Shown here: positions 35,624-44,979 of the stretch, piece by piece
Numbering within the stretch: position 1 is the first letter of the stretch
Layout of the letters: each line of letters opens with the position of its first letter
NCBI RefSeq assembly: GCF_003443535.1
Contig: NZ_CP031946.1
Location: forward strand, 372,001 to 436,000
Source: Ruegeria sp. AD91A
GTDB taxonomy: Bacteria; Pseudomonadota; Alphaproteobacteria; Rhodobacterales; Rhodobacteraceae
DNA: 64,000 nucleotides
Direction: 5' to 3'
Notes under the pieces: generated by a model
The model's database searches: none
What the model saw: the letters and a program-made list of their open reading frames with translations, nothing else
Told to the model about the DNA's origin: nothing
Translations under genes and position numbers: made by a program

Positions 35624-36814
35624 ATGACCGACGTATTCTCTGGCAGCTTTACGCAGCAGGAACCCCTTCCGGAAGATGCAATCGACGCGGCTCTGGCCGT
35701 TCTGCGCCATGGGCGTCTGCATCGTTACAATGTCGCCCCCGGAGAGTTGGGGGAAACGGCCTTGCTGGAGCAGGAATTTGCCGCCCAGATGGGGGCCAAA
35801 TACTGCCTGGCGGTTTCGTCTGGCGGTTACGCTCTGGCCACAGCCTTGCGCGCGGTTGGCGTGCAACCCGGAGATTCGGTTCTGACCAATGCGTTTACAC
35901 TGGCGCCGGTGCCGGGGTCGATTGCCTCAGTCGGAGGGCGGGCAATCTTTGTCGGTGTGACGGACGGCCTGACAATTGATCTGGATGATCTTGAGGTCAA
36001 GCTGGATCAGGCTCGTGTTCTGATGCTCAGCCATATGCGCGGACATCTGTGTGATATGGACCGGCTAATGCAGATGTGTGACGCAGCCGGCGTGATCGTG
36101 ATCGAGGATTGCGCACACACGATGGGTGCAGCCTGGCGCGGTCAGTTGTCGGGGCGGCAGGGTGCAATCGGGTGTTATTCCTGTCAGACCTACAAGCATG
36201 TCAATTCGGGCGAAGGGGGCTTGCTGGTCACCGATGACGAGGAACTGGCGGCCAAGGCCACGATGTTGTCGGGGTCATACATGCTGTATGAACGCCACTT
36301 GGCCGCCCCGGGGCCAGAAGTGTTCGAGCGGATCAAGTACACCACACCCAATGTCTCGGGCCGGATGGACAATTTGCGCGCGGCGATCCTGCGCCCGCAA
36401 TTGCGGGATCTGGACCGGCAGGTGGGCCGGTGGAACGAGCGCTATCGCGAGATCGAAACCGGGTTGCGCGGCACTCCGGGCCTGACGATTGTCGAGCGGC
36501 CCGAGGCGGAAACCTATGTTGGGTCTTCGATCCAGTTTCTGTTGCTGGATTGGTCGCCTGAACGGATAGCTGAAGTCATCAGCCGTTGCGCGGCTCGTGG
36601 GGTTGAGCTGAAGTGGTTCGGAGGTGCTGAGCCGACAGGTTTCACGTCGCGCTATGACAGTTGGCGATATTTTGAAAGCCAGCGGATGCCTGAAAGTGAC
36701 CGCGTTCTGGCCGGCGTGATGGATATGCGCGTGCCTTTGACGTTTTCCCTGGAGGATTGTCGATTGATCGCCCGGATCATCCGGGCTGAAGTGAGTGCGG
36801 TTTATCAGTCTTAA
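35624..36814 (+). CDS. DegT/DnrJ/EryC1/StrS-family aminotransferase
   Basis: A 396-residue PLP enzyme related to sugar aminotransferases. The substrate-side opening (LHRYNVAPGELGETALLEQE), the CLAVSSGGYALATALRAVG phosphate-side region, VIVIEDCAHTMGA and the internal-aldimine motif SCQTYKHVNSGEGG with its lysine fit the DegT family. In other genomes such proteins aminate keto sugars for antibiotics or surface polysaccharides, but no sugar-modifying gene is adjacent, only gph, so the substrate is open. Two hairpins including a good terminator end the unit. Confidence 0.85.
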   Translation: MTDVFSGSFTQQEPLPEDAIDAALAVLRHGRLHRYNVAPGELGETALLEQEFAAQMGAKYCLAVSSGGYALATALRAVGVQPGDSVLTNAFTLAPVPGSIASVGGRAIFVGVTDGLTIDLDDLEVKLDQARVLMLSHMRGHLCDMDRLMQMCDAAGVIVIEDCAHTMGAAWRGQLSGRQGAIGCYSCQTYKHVNSGEGGLLVTDDEELAAKATMLSGSYMLYERHLAAPGPEVFERIKYTTPNVSGRMDNLRAAILRPQLRDLDRQVGRWNERYREIETGLRGTPGLTIVERPEAETYVGSSIQFLLLDWSPERIAEVISRCAARGVELKWFGGAEPTGFTSRYDSWRYFESQRMPESDRVLAGVMDMRVPLTFSLEDCRLIARIIRAEVSAVYQS

Positions 36815-36823
36815 CTAAGCGGA

Positions 36824-36880
36824 GTGCGCCTGCGGCGCACGCTCGATCTTTTGAAACGCCGCCTGTTTCGGGCGGCGTTT
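36824..36880 (+). terminator. Tandem hairpins ending the gph-aminotransferase unit
   Basis: A 7-bp hairpin GTGCGCC-TGC-GGCGCAC (36824-36840) is followed by a stronger one, AAACGCCGCC (36854-36863) and GGCGGCGTTT (36871-36880) with a 7-base loop and a short T run. The second is a typical Rho-independent terminator. Confidence 0.85.
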
Positions 36881-36907
36881 TCCATTTCAGACGAGCTGTC
36901 ACAAAGA

Positions 36908-36955
36908 TTGACCGGGAACAGATTCGCTGCTAGAGATTTATTGAACACTTGTTCA
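36908..36955 (+). promoter_or_regulatory. Promoter with overlapping operator palindrome for ivd
   Basis: TTGACC (36908-36913), a 17-base spacer and TAGAGA (36931-36936) form a candidate promoter. The perfect inverted repeat TGAACA-CT-TGTTCA (36942-36955) would cover the transcription start, as repressor operators do. The same -35, spacer length and -10 occur upstream of nuoA. Confidence 0.55.
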
Positions 36956-36977
36956 TTAAAGCGGAGGGAAGACGCAG

Positions 36978-38141
36978 ATGTTCATGGCCACGATGAAGTT
37001 CGATCTGGGTGAGGATGTGAATGCCCTGCGCGAGATGGTGCATCGCTGGGCGCAGGAGCGTGTCAAGCCGATGGCGGTTGAGATCGACGCCACGAATGCC
37101 TTTCCGAACGAGCTGTGGAAAGAGATGGGAGAGCTTGGTCTGTTGGGTGTCACCGTGCCTGAAGAGTATGGCGGTGCAGGCATGTCTTATCTGGCGCATA
37201 CGATCGCCGTGGAAGAGGTTGCGCGTGCATCGGCCTCGGTTTCCTTGTCATACGGGGCTCATTCCAACCTGTGCGTGAACCAGATCAAGCTGAACGGCAC
37301 CGACGAGCAGAAGCAGAAATACCTGCCACGCCTGATTTCCGGGGAGCATGTAGGGGCGCTGGCAATGTCAGAGCCCTCGGCCGGGTCGGATGTGGTGTCG
37401 ATGAAGCTGCGCGCTGAAAAGCGTAACGACCATTACCGCTTGAATGGCAATAAATACTGGATCACCAATGGACCGGACGCGGATACTCTGGTGGTTTATG
37501 CCAAGACGAATCCCGATGCCGGATCGAAGGGCATCACGGCATTTCTGATCGAAAAAGAGATGAAGGGTTTTTCGACCTCGCCCCATTTCGACAAGCTGGG
37601 TATGCGCGGATCGAACACGGCTGAGCTTATCTTTGAAGACGTAGAGGTCCCGTTCGAGAACGTGTTGGGCGAAGAGGGCAAGGGTGTGGCCGTGCTTATG
37701 TCGGGGCTGGATTATGAACGGGTCGTGCTGGCCGGCATCGGGACCGGCATCATGGCCGCTTGCCTGGACGAAGTGATGCCCTATGTGGCTGAGCGCAAGC
37801 AGTTCGGCAGACCCATCGGCAGCTTTCAGTTGATGCAGGGCAAGATTGCCGACATGTACACCGCGATGAATTCGGCGCGGGCCTATGTCTACGAGGTGGC
37901 CAAAGCCTGTGATCGGGGCGATGTGACCCGGCAGGATGCGGCGGCGTGCTGCCTTTACGCGTCGGAACAGGCGATGGTTCAGGCCCATCAGGCGGTTCAG
38001 GCGCTGGGCGGGGCGGGTTTCCTGTCGGATGCGCCGGTCAGCCGGATTTTCCGGGATGCCAAGCTCATGGAAATCGGCGCAGGCACCAGCGAGATTCGCC
38101 GGATGCTGATCGGCCGCGAAATGATGAATGAAATGCTCTGA
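36978..38141 (+). CDS. ivd: Isovaleryl-CoA dehydrogenase
   Basis: A 387-residue FAD enzyme that oxidises isovaleryl-CoA to 3-methylcrotonyl-CoA in leucine breakdown. Acyl-CoA dehydrogenase signatures are [18 protein letters not shown] and the C-terminal [22 protein letters not shown]. The catalytic Glu is in [11 protein letters not shown], the position used by isovaleryl-CoA dehydrogenases instead of the usual C-terminal site, and the start, [16 protein letters not shown], is also typical. The ATG has a GGAGGGAAG site. It is a single-gene unit with its own promoter and a bidirectional terminator; the remaining pathway genes lie beyond ompW. Confidence 0.94.
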   Translation: MFMATMKFDLGEDVNALREMVHRWAQERVKPMAVEIDATNAFPNELWKEMGELGLLGVTVPEEYGGAGMSYLAHTIAVEEVARASASVSLSYGAHSNLCVNQIKLNGTDEQKQKYLPRLISGEHVGALAMSEPSAGSDVVSMKLRAEKRNDHYRLNGNKYWITNGPDADTLVVYAKTNPDAGSKGITAFLIEKEMKGFSTSPHFDKLGMRGSNTAELIFEDVEVPFENVLGEEGKGVAVLMSGLDYERVVLAGIGTGIMAACLDEVMPYVAERKQFGRPIGSFQLMQGKIADMYTAMNSARAYVYEVAKACDRGDVTRQDAAACCLYASEQAMVQAHQAVQALGGAGFLSDAPVSRIFRDAKLMEIGAGTSEIRRMLIGREMMNEML

Positions 38142-38147
38142 GAGCAA

Positions 38148-38184
38148 AAAACGCCCTGCGGATGAGGAAACCGCAGGGCGTTTT
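38148..38184. terminator. Bidirectional terminator between ivd and ompW
   Basis: A 14-bp perfect stem AAAACGCCCTGCGG (38148-38161) and CCGCAGGGCGTTTT (38171-38184) with a 9-base loop lies between the two convergent genes. A or T runs on both sides allow it to stop transcription in either direction. Confidence 0.93.
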
Positions 38185-38194
38185 GGAGACGGGA

Positions 38195-38797
38195 TCAGAA
38201 CCGATGGACGTAGGAAACACCGACCAGCCAGGGATCGATTTCCGCGGTGCCGATGGGGGCGCCGTTGAGCGAGACGTCCGAGTCAATGTCGAACCAGCGC
38301 ACGTTCAGGCGGATCGCCCCGTTGTCGGTGACCATGTAATCCAGACCGGCCTGCAACGAGACGCCGAAGGAGTCATCGACCTTGATGTTACCCAGGGGCG
38401 ATTGCTCGTCGAAGAAGATCGTATAGTTGAGGCCGGCACCGACATAGGGTTTCCAGGCGCTGTTGGTCGGGAAGTGATAGTTCAGCGACAAGGTGGGCGG
38501 CAACTGCTTGACCGTGGCCGCGTCCGTACCGCCAAGGGCAACGGTGTGTTTGAACGGGGTCGCAGCCAAAAGCTCGATACCCAGGTTGTCGCGAATAAAG
38601 TACTCAGCAGTGAAAATCGGGCGGGTGTCCGCGTCGATCGTTGCTGCCGCACCAGCCAGCGTGCCGTTGTCGGATTTCGGGTCCAGATAGCCAACACCGA
38701 TACCCAGCGTCCAGTCCCCTTGCGACTGGGCCAAAGCTGGAGCCGCCAGGGCGACCAGTGCAGTAGACAGTGTCAAAGCGGCGAGTTTCTTTGTCAT
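38195..38797 (-). CDS. ompW: OmpW-family outer-membrane protein
   Basis: A 200-residue small beta-barrel of the OmpW family, which forms a hydrophobic channel in the outer membrane. It has a signal peptide (MTKKLAALTLSTALVALAAPALA), then the family N-terminal GDWTLGIGVGYLDPKSDNG, the central LPPTLSLNYHFPTNSAWKPYVGAGLNYT and a C-terminal Phe (VGVSYVHRF). I start at ATG 38797; the upstream open frame to 39004 runs into the next gene. It sits on the opposite strand inside the leucine locus. An FNR-like box lies 65 bases upstream; ompW of E. coli is known to respond to FNR. Confidence 0.92.
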   Translation of the reverse strand: MTKKLAALTLSTALVALAAPALAQSQGDWTLGIGVGYLDPKSDNGTLAGAAATIDADTRPIFTAEYFIRDNLGIELLAATPFKHTVALGGTDAATVKQLPPTLSLNYHFPTNSAWKPYVGAGLNYTIFFDEQSPLGNIKVDDSFGVSLQAGLDYMVTDNGAIRLNVRWFDIDSDVSLNGAPIGTAEIDPWLVGVSYVHRF

Positions 38798-38855
38798 ATT
38801 CTTGCCTTTGGTTATGTTGATGCTCTTGGTTTCGCAAAGGCGGTGTCCGGCCACT

Positions 38856-38869
38856 CTGATCTGCATCAA
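38856..38869. promoter_or_regulatory. FNR/Anr-like box
   Basis: CTGAT-CTGC-ATCAA (38856-38869) differs at one base from TTGAT-N4-ATCAA. It lies in the gap between ompW and the acyl-CoA synthetase gene, about 65 bases before the ompW ATG. Oxygen control by FnrL is possible for either gene. Confidence 0.45.
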
Positions 38870-38933
38870 GTTTGCGTGATGCGTCCGCCCAAGATCACGT
38901 CGCGAAGCATCAGGAAAACAAGGGGAATTCGCG

Positions 38934-40460
38934 TTGCTGCACGCTGAACGCATACCGGGTTTGCGCTCAGAAGGAGGTTGGGACATACCGGACCGGCTGA
39001 ACATGGCGCAGCAATGTCTGAACCATCCGGCCGATCAGGTGGCGCTTATCGATCTGACCGGATCAGGGCGGCGGCTGACAACCTATGGGCAACTGGCGCA
39101 AATGACTGATGGGATTGCCCGCGCCCTGCTGGCCCGCGTCCGGCCCGGTGATCGGATCGGAGTGCTGCTGAGCCAGTCTCCCTGGTGCACAGCGGCGCAT
39201 CTGGCAATCTGGAAGATCGGCGGGACTTCGGTGCCCTTGTTCAAGTTGTTCAAGCAGGATGCGCTGCGGTCGCGGGCTGGCGATGCAGGCGTTCAGATCG
39301 TGCTGACCGATGCCGAAGGGGCGGATCTGCTGGGCGATCTGGCCGAACCTCTGATTGCATCCGAAATTGGCGAGGCGGGTCCGGCTGTACCGTTTGCAGC
39401 GACCGGGCCTGAAGATCCGGCTGTATTGATCTATACCTCAGGCACCACGGGCAGCCCGAAGGGCGCGCTGCATGGGCACCGGGTTCTGACCGGGCATCTG
39501 CCTGGCGTCTCGATCAGCCACAATCACCTGCGCGAAGGAGACTGCCTTTGGACCCCGGCGGATTGGGCGTGGATCGGCGGGCTGTTCGATGTGCTGATGC
39601 CGGGCCTTGCGCTGGGTATCCCGGTTGTCGCGGCACGGCTTGAGAAGTTCACCCCCGAAGCCTGCGCCGAAATCATTGCGCGGGGCGGGGTGCGGAATGC
39701 TTTCTTTCCCCCGACCGCGCTGCGGATGCTCAAGGCCGCGGATCAGGCGATCCCCGGTTTGCGCTCGGTCGCGTCCGGGGGTGAGCCGCTGGGGGCCGAG
39801 ATGCTAGCCTGGGGCCAAGGTGCGTTTGGACTGACGATCAACGAGTTCTACGGCCAGACCGAATGCAATATGGTCGTATCCTCCTGCGCCAAGGATTTCC
39901 CCGTTCAACCCGGCTGCATCGGCAAGCCGGTGCCCGGGCATGAGGTCGCGGTGATCGACGATGACGGCAACCCGACCAGCGAGGAAGGCGATGTCGCCAT
40001 CCGGCGCGGCTCGGCCTCGATGCTGTTGGAATACTGGAACCGACCCGAGGCGACGGCTGAGAAGTTCCGGGGTGATTGGTTGATCACCGGGGATCGTGGT
40101 GTTTGGGAGGGGGACTATCTGCGCTTTGTCGGTCGCGATGACGACGTGATCACCTCAGCCGGTTATCGCATTGGCCCCGCAGAGATTGAGGATTGCCTGC
40201 TGACCCACCCGGCGGTCGCAACGGTCGGCGTAGTCGGCAAGCCTGACCCGCTGCGGACCGAGATCGTGAAGGCTTATGTGGTGTTGAAACCGGGTGCTGA
40301 GGCCACGGGTGCCGAGTTGCAGAAGTGGGTCAAGGACCGTCTGGCGCAGTATTCCTATCCACGCGAGGTGGCGTTTCTGGAGGAACTGCCGATGACGGTG
40401 ACGGGGAAGGTGATCCGCAAGGAGTTGAAGGCGCGGGCGGCTGAGGAAGTACATGAATGA
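38934..40460 (+). CDS. AMP-binding acyl-CoA synthetase
   Basis: A 508-residue ATP-dependent acid-CoA ligase of the acetyl/medium-chain group. The AMP motif is YTSGTTGSPKGALHGH, and TINEFYGQTECN, GDWLITGDRGVWEGDYLRFVGRDDD and the C-terminal catalytic-lysine stretch PMTVTGKVIRKELKAR are all present. Translation seems to start at TTG 38934 behind an AGGGG site, because the first 23 residues match the family; the next Met is at 39003. It heads the leucine degradation operon and could activate isovalerate, methylcrotonate or acetoacetate; the acid is not known. It ends in an ATGA overlap with the next gene. Confidence 0.88.
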   Translation: MLHAERIPGLRSEGGWDIPDRLNMAQQCLNHPADQVALIDLTGSGRRLTTYGQLAQMTDGIARALLARVRPGDRIGVLLSQSPWCTAAHLAIWKIGGTSVPLFKLFKQDALRSRAGDAGVQIVLTDAEGADLLGDLAEPLIASEIGEAGPAVPFAATGPEDPAVLIYTSGTTGSPKGALHGHRVLTGHLPGVSISHNHLREGDCLWTPADWAWIGGLFDVLMPGLALGIPVVAARLEKFTPEACAEIIARGGVRNAFFPPTALRMLKAADQAIPGLRSVASGGEPLGAEMLAWGQGAFGLTINEFYGQTECNMVVSSCAKDFPVQPGCIGKPVPGHEVAVIDDDGNPTSEEGDVAIRRGSASMLLEYWNRPEATAEKFRGDWLITGDRGVWEGDYLRFVGRDDDVITSAGYRIGPAEIEDCLLTHPAVATVGVVGKPDPLRTEIVKAYVVLKPGAEATGAELQKWVKDRLAQYSYPREVAFLEELPMTVTGKVIRKELKARAAEEVHE

Positions 40461-40933
40461 AGCGACTGCTGACACTGTTTGTATTGACCTTTGGTGCTAC
40501 CGCTCCGCTAGCTGCTGAGGAAACGATAGAAACGCTGGATGTCCCTACTTGGTTTGACGGTTGCACAGCGCTGTCCGGCACCCTCATAGCTAACGAAATG
40601 GATACTCGATGTATGTCTTCGGCATATGACTACTGCGAACTTGGACATCCGCCCGTGGAAAGGCGCGTTTGTATTGAGAAATTGAACGCTCATCTTCTGG
40701 CAAAAACCAAAGAAATCGCAGAGGGCTTGCCTGATCAAGTGGCAGGTTTGAGCGGCTTTAAGAAATGGTCTTACCCGCGTCGTTTGGAGGAATTCAGAAA
40801 CGATGAATTTGATCCGGACTGCTCTCAGATGACAGAGTTTATGTGTGAGACTTTTAATATCGTAGTGCGATGGAGCGCAGCCAGAGACCTTGAACGATTG
40901 TCAGATGCGCCAGGAGGTTTAAAAGAAGAATGA
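40457..40933 (+). CDS. Small exported Cys-rich protein of unknown function
   Basis: A 158-residue protein with a signal peptide (about residues 1-20, cut near PLAA). The mature part has six cysteines at 36, 52, 60, 72, 122 and 130, enough for three disulfides, fitting a periplasmic location. The spacing around [17 protein letters not shown] faintly recalls the lysozyme-inhibitor-like LprI/DUF1311 group, but I do not claim membership. It overlaps the acyl-CoA synthetase and mccB by ATGA at both ends, so it is translated as part of the leucine operon. Its base composition is visibly lower in GC than its neighbours, suggesting later insertion. Confidence 0.7.
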   Translation: MKRLLTLFVLTFGATAPLAAEETIETLDVPTWFDGCTALSGTLIANEMDTRCMSSAYDYCELGHPPVERRVCIEKLNAHLLAKTKEIAEGLPDQVAGLSGFKKWSYPRRLEEFRNDEFDPDCSQMTEFMCETFNIVVRWSAARDLERLSDAPGGLKEE

Positions 40934-42534
40934 AACTCACATCCAAAGCCATGCCCACCTCCGAGGGCTTCAAAGCAAACCGCACCGCCCATCTCGACGC
41001 GCTGGCGCAAATCTCCGAAGCTGCTGAAGCGGCTCGCATGGGCGGTGGTGAGAAATCTCGCGCGCGGCACGTCTCTCGGGGCAAGATGCTTCCCAGACGC
41101 CGGGTGGCGAACCTGCTGGATGCCGGGTCTCCGTTTCTCGAAATCGGCGCGACGGCGGCGCACGGGATGTATGGCGATGCCGCGCCCTGTGCCGGGGTGA
41201 TCGCGGGTATTGGCCGGGTACAAGGGCGCGAGGTCATGGTGGTGTGCAACGATGCCACCGTGAAGGGCGGCACTTACTATCCGATGACCGTCAAAAAACA
41301 CCTCCGCGCGCAGGAGATCGCCGAGGAAAACCATCTGCCCTGCATCTATCTGGTCGATAGCGGCGGTGCGAACCTTCCCAATCAGGATGAGGTCTTCCCG
41401 GACCGCGACCACTTTGGCCGTATCTTCTATAACCAAGCGCGGATGAGCGCGAAGGGGATCGCTCAGATCGCCGTCGTGATGGGCTCGTGCACGGCGGGCG
41501 GCGCCTATGTGCCCGCGATGTCCGATGTGACCATCATCGTGAAAGAACAGGGTACGATCTTTCTGGCCGGCCCGCCTCTGGTCAAGGCGGCGACGGGCGA
41601 GGTCGTCAGCGCTGAAGATCTGGGCGGCGGCGACGTGCACACGCGCCTGTCTGGTGTGGCAGACTATCTGGCCGAGGATGATGCCCACGCGCTGGCCTTG
41701 GCTCGCCGTGCGGTGGGGTCGCTGAACCTGCGCAAACCGCAGACGGTGGATTGGGCCAGCCCCGAAGACCCGGCTTATGACCCCGAGGAAATCCTGGGCG
41801 TTGTCCCTGCTGATCTGCGCACCCCCTATGATATCCGCGAGGTGATTGCGCGGTTGGTCGATGGCTCGCGCTTTGACGAGTTCAAGCCTCGGTTCGGTGA
41901 GACACTGGTGACCGGTTTCGCCCATGTCAAAGGCTGTCCGGTTGGCATTGTTGCCAATAACGGCGTGCTGTTCTCTGAGGCGGCGCAGAAGGGCGCTCAT
42001 TTTGTCGAGCTGTGTTCGCAACGTAAAATCCCGCTTGTGTTCCTGCAAAACATCACCGGGTTCATGGTGGGCAGGAAATACGAAAACGAGGGGATCGCGC
42101 GGCATGGGGCCAAGATGGTGACGGCGGTGGCGACCACTTCGGTGCCCAAGATCACGATGCTGGTCGGTGGCTCGTTCGGGGCCGGGAACTATGGCATGGC
42201 GGGTCGCGCCTATCAGCCGCGCTTCCTGTGGACCTGGCCGAATTCGCGGATTTCGGTGATGGGTGGTGAGCAGGCGGCTGGCGTTCTGGCCACCGTCAAG
42301 CGCGACGGGATAGAACGGCAGGGTGGCACGTGGTCCGCAGAAGAAGAGGCCGAATTCAAACGCCCGACGCTGGATATGTTCGAGGAACAGTCGCATCCAC
42401 TCTATGCCTCGGCCCGTCTGTGGGATGACGGCATCATCGACCCGCGTAAAAGCCGCGATGTGCTGGCGCTGTCGCTGAGCGCCGCTCTGAATGCGCCGAT
42501 CGAGGAGACACGTTTCGGCGTGTTCAGGATGTAA
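40930..42534 (+). CDS. mccB: Methylcrotonyl-CoA carboxylase, carboxyltransferase (beta) subunit
   Basis: A 534-residue subunit that moves carboxyl from biotin to 3-methylcrotonyl-CoA, giving 3-methylglutaconyl-CoA. Both crotonase-like halves are present: the first has [42 protein letters not shown] and [16 protein letters not shown], the second [37 protein letters not shown] and [19 protein letters not shown]. The SGGANLPNQ signature favours methylcrotonyl- over propionyl-CoA. The alpha subunit, mccA, is two genes downstream, with an ASCH gene between. Symbols liuB/liuD are used for the same pair elsewhere. Confidence 0.95.
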   Translation: MKLTSKAMPTSEGFKANRTAHLDALAQISEAAEAARMGGGEKSRARHVSRGKMLPRRRVANLLDAGSPFLEIGATAAHGMYGDAAPCAGVIAGIGRVQGREVMVVCNDATVKGGTYYPMTVKKHLRAQEIAEENHLPCIYLVDSGGANLPNQDEVFPDRDHFGRIFYNQARMSAKGIAQIAVVMGSCTAGGAYVPAMSDVTIIVKEQGTIFLAGPPLVKAATGEVVSAEDLGGGDVHTRLSGVADYLAEDDAHALALARRAVGSLNLRKPQTVDWASPEDPAYDPEEILGVVPADLRTPYDIREVIARLVDGSRFDEFKPRFGETLVTGFAHVKGCPVGIVANNGVLFSEAAQKGAHFVELCSQRKIPLVFLQNITGFMVGRKYENEGIARHGAKMVTAVATTSVPKITMLVGGSFGAGNYGMAGRAYQPRFLWTWPNSRISVMGGEQAAGVLATVKRDGIERQGGTWSAEEEAEFKRPTLDMFEEQSHPLYASARLWDDGIIDPRKSRDVLALSLSAALNAPIEETRFGVFRM

Positions 42535-42535
42535 G

Positions 42536-42961
42536 ATGAGCGAGAGTTTGAAAGACATCATGGCCCGCTATCCCGGTGCGCAAACCTTCAAATTCGGCGA
42601 CAACCCCTTGCTGAGTGCAGAGCTTCTGGCTTTGGTCCGTTCTGGCCGTAAAACAGCGACCTGCGATGCGCTCTGCAACTATCCAGACGGCAGTCCTGAA
42701 ATGCCGAAGCCCGGTCGACGCGATATTGCGCTGAACTGGGATGACACACCGGCTTTGGTCATTGAAACCGTCGATGTCTCGATCCAGCGTTATTGTAATG
42801 TGACCGAGGAATTCGCTTTGGCTGAAGGTGAGAATGAAACGCTTGAAGGATGGCGCGAAGATCATCGCCGTTATTTCCAACGAAACGGCGGCTTTGATCC
42901 CGAGATGAAACTCGTGTGCGAACGGTTCCGTCTCGTCGAAGATCTGGCAGTGGAAGGGTGA
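42536..42961 (+). CDS. ASCH-domain protein
   Basis: A 141-residue protein of the ASCH fold, related to PUA domains and thought to bind RNA or modified bases; some members hydrolyse N4-acetylcytidine. The conserved pattern GRKTATCDALCNYPDG, with KFGDNPLLSAELLALV before and the EFALAEGENETLEGWREDHRRYF stretch after, is typical. The ATG lies one base after the mccB stop, and mccA starts five bases after its own stop, so it is firmly inside the operon. Its link to leucine breakdown is unknown. Confidence 0.85.
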   Translation: MSESLKDIMARYPGAQTFKFGDNPLLSAELLALVRSGRKTATCDALCNYPDGSPEMPKPGRRDIALNWDDTPALVIETVDVSIQRYCNVTEEFALAEGENETLEGWREDHRRYFQRNGGFDPEMKLVCERFRLVEDLAVEG

Positions 42962-42966
42962 AAGAC

Positions 42967-44901
42967 ATGTTCAGTAAAATCCTGATTGCCAACCGGGGTG
43001 AGATCGCCTGCCGGGTGATGGAGACGGCTCAGAAGTTGGGCGTGTCCTGCGTTGCTGTCTATTCCGATGCGGACGCGGCGGCTAAACATGTTCAGATGGC
43101 GGACGAGGCGGTTCATATTGGCGGTCCCGCCCCGGCAGATAGCTATTTGAAGGGCGATGTGATCATACAGGCGGCGCTGGATACCGGCGCACAGGCGATC
43201 CATCCGGGCTATGGGTTTCTTTCAGAAAACCCCGGTTTCGTGGATGCGGTTCAGGCTGCGGGTCTGACCTTTATCGGCCCCTCGGCGGATGCGATCCGCA
43301 AGATGGGCCTCAAGGACGCGGCCAAGGTGTTGATGGAGCAGGCCGGCGTGCCAGTCGTGCCAGGTTATCACGGGGACAATCAAGACCCCGAACATCTGGC
43401 AGGTGCGGCGGACACGATAGGCTATCCGGTTCTGATCAAGGCCGTCGCAGGCGGCGGCGGCAAGGGGATGCGGCTGGTCGAGAAACCGGAGGACTTCGCG
43501 GCCGCGCTGGACAGCGCGCGGGGTGAGGCCCGGACCGCCTTCGGCAATGATGCCGTGCTGGTCGAGAAATTCGTGGCCAAGCCCCGTCATATCGAGGTTC
43601 AGGTCTTTGGCGATGGTACGCATGCAGTGCATCTGTTTGAACGCGACTGCTCGTTGCAACGCCGCCACCAGAAGGTGATCGAAGAAGCCCCGGCCCCGGG
43701 TATGACATTCGAAATGCGTGAGGCTATGGGGCAGGCGGGCGTTCGCGCCGCCGAGGCGATCGGCTATAAAGGCGCAGGCACGGTCGAGTTCATCGTTGAT
43801 GCCTCTGAAGGGCTGCGCCCAGACAGGTTCTGGTTCATGGAGATGAACACGCGCCTGCAGGTGGAACACCCGGTAACAGAGGCCATCACAGGCATTGATC
43901 TGGTCGAATGGCAGTTGCGCGTAGCCTCAGGCGAAAACCTTCCCAAAAAACAGGATGATCTGGCGATCTCCGGCCATGCATTTGAGGCCCGGCTTTATGC
44001 CGAGGACGTTCCGAAAGGGTTCCTGCCAGCGACGGGAACGCTGACTCATCTGGTTTTCCCTGCCAATTGTCGCGCCGATAGCGGCGTTCGCGCGGGGGAC
44101 ACGATCAGCCCGTGGTATGACCCGATGATCGCCAAAGTAGTGGTGCATGGATCGACACGCGCCGTCGCGCTTGAGACGTTGAACCGGGTGCTGCAACAGA
44201 CTGAAGTTGCAGGTACTGTCACAAATCTGGCTTTTCTGGGCGCGTTGACGCGTCACGAAGGATTTGCCTCGGGCGATGTCGATACGGGGCTTATCGGTCG
44301 AGATATCGAAGCGTTGGTACAGGAACCTGAGCCATCGGTTGCAACGGCAGTCGCAGCTGCGATGACTGCACTGGATCTTGTGGATGTCGACCCGGAAACC
44401 GGGTTTTCTCTCTGGGCGCCGCTGCATCGCGCTGTGCAACTGTCCAGTAACGATGAAGTGCTGAAGTTGGACGTGCAGGTCGACGGGCCGGATCGCCAGA
44501 TTTGGCAGATTGGCGAGGATCGCGTTGTTGCGGAACGTGCCGCCGGGCGATGGGCGTTGAACGGTAGGCAAATGCCTCGCGTTGCTGCAAACAATGGGAC
44601 ACTGACGGTTTTCACCAACAACGGTCAGAGCTTCGACATCATCGATCCGCTGGACCGGGATGCCAGCACCACAGGCGACACCAATGTGATCGAGGCTCCT
44701 ATGCCCGGTCTGGTCAAAGCCGTCTTTGCCACAGCGGGACAAACCGTACAGGAAGGTGATCGTCTGGCCATTTTGGAAGCGATGAAGATGGAGCATTCTC
44801 TGCTTGCGGCGCGGGACGGGGTTGTTGCCGAGGTGCTGGTCGAGGACGGTTCGCAGGTCGAAGCCGGGGCTGCCTTGGTGAGGTTGGAGGAAGAAGCTTG
44901 A
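42967..44901 (+). CDS. mccA: Methylcrotonyl-CoA carboxylase, biotin-containing (alpha) subunit
   Basis: A 644-residue subunit that carboxylates its own biotin using ATP and bicarbonate. The biotin carboxylase domain fills residues 1 to about 445 (KILIANRGEIACRVMETA, AIHPGYGFLSENPGF, AVAGGGGKGMRLV, MEMNTRLQVEHPVTE). After a BT-like region, the C-terminal biotinyl domain carries EAMKMEHS with the biotinylated lysine. The start is ATG 42967, five bases after the ASCH gene; the frame is open 17 codons further up. It partners MccB. Confidence 0.96.
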   Translation: MFSKILIANRGEIACRVMETAQKLGVSCVAVYSDADAAAKHVQMADEAVHIGGPAPADSYLKGDVIIQAALDTGAQAIHPGYGFLSENPGFVDAVQAAGLTFIGPSADAIRKMGLKDAAKVLMEQAGVPVVPGYHGDNQDPEHLAGAADTIGYPVLIKAVAGGGGKGMRLVEKPEDFAAALDSARGEARTAFGNDAVLVEKFVAKPRHIEVQVFGDGTHAVHLFERDCSLQRRHQKVIEEAPAPGMTFEMREAMGQAGVRAAEAIGYKGAGTVEFIVDASEGLRPDRFWFMEMNTRLQVEHPVTEAITGIDLVEWQLRVASGENLPKKQDDLAISGHAFEARLYAEDVPKGFLPATGTLTHLVFPANCRADSGVRAGDTISPWYDPMIAKVVVHGSTRAVALETLNRVLQQTEVAGTVTNLAFLGALTRHEGFASGDVDTGLIGRDIEALVQEPEPSVATAVAAAMTALDLVDVDPETGFSLWAPLHRAVQLSSNDEVLKLDVQVDGPDRQIWQIGEDRVVAERAAGRWALNGRQMPRVAANNGTLTVFTNNGQSFDIIDPLDRDASTTGDTNVIEAPMPGLVKAVFATAGQTVQEGDRLAILEAMKMEHSLLAARDGVVAEVLVEDGSQVEAGAALVRLEEEA

Positions 44902-44979
44902 CCTGTACCCGCGCAACGCGGCGTGCAAAGGTCAGACGATCTTTGTTTGAAGCGACAACAATCCAGAAGGAGGGGCGAC

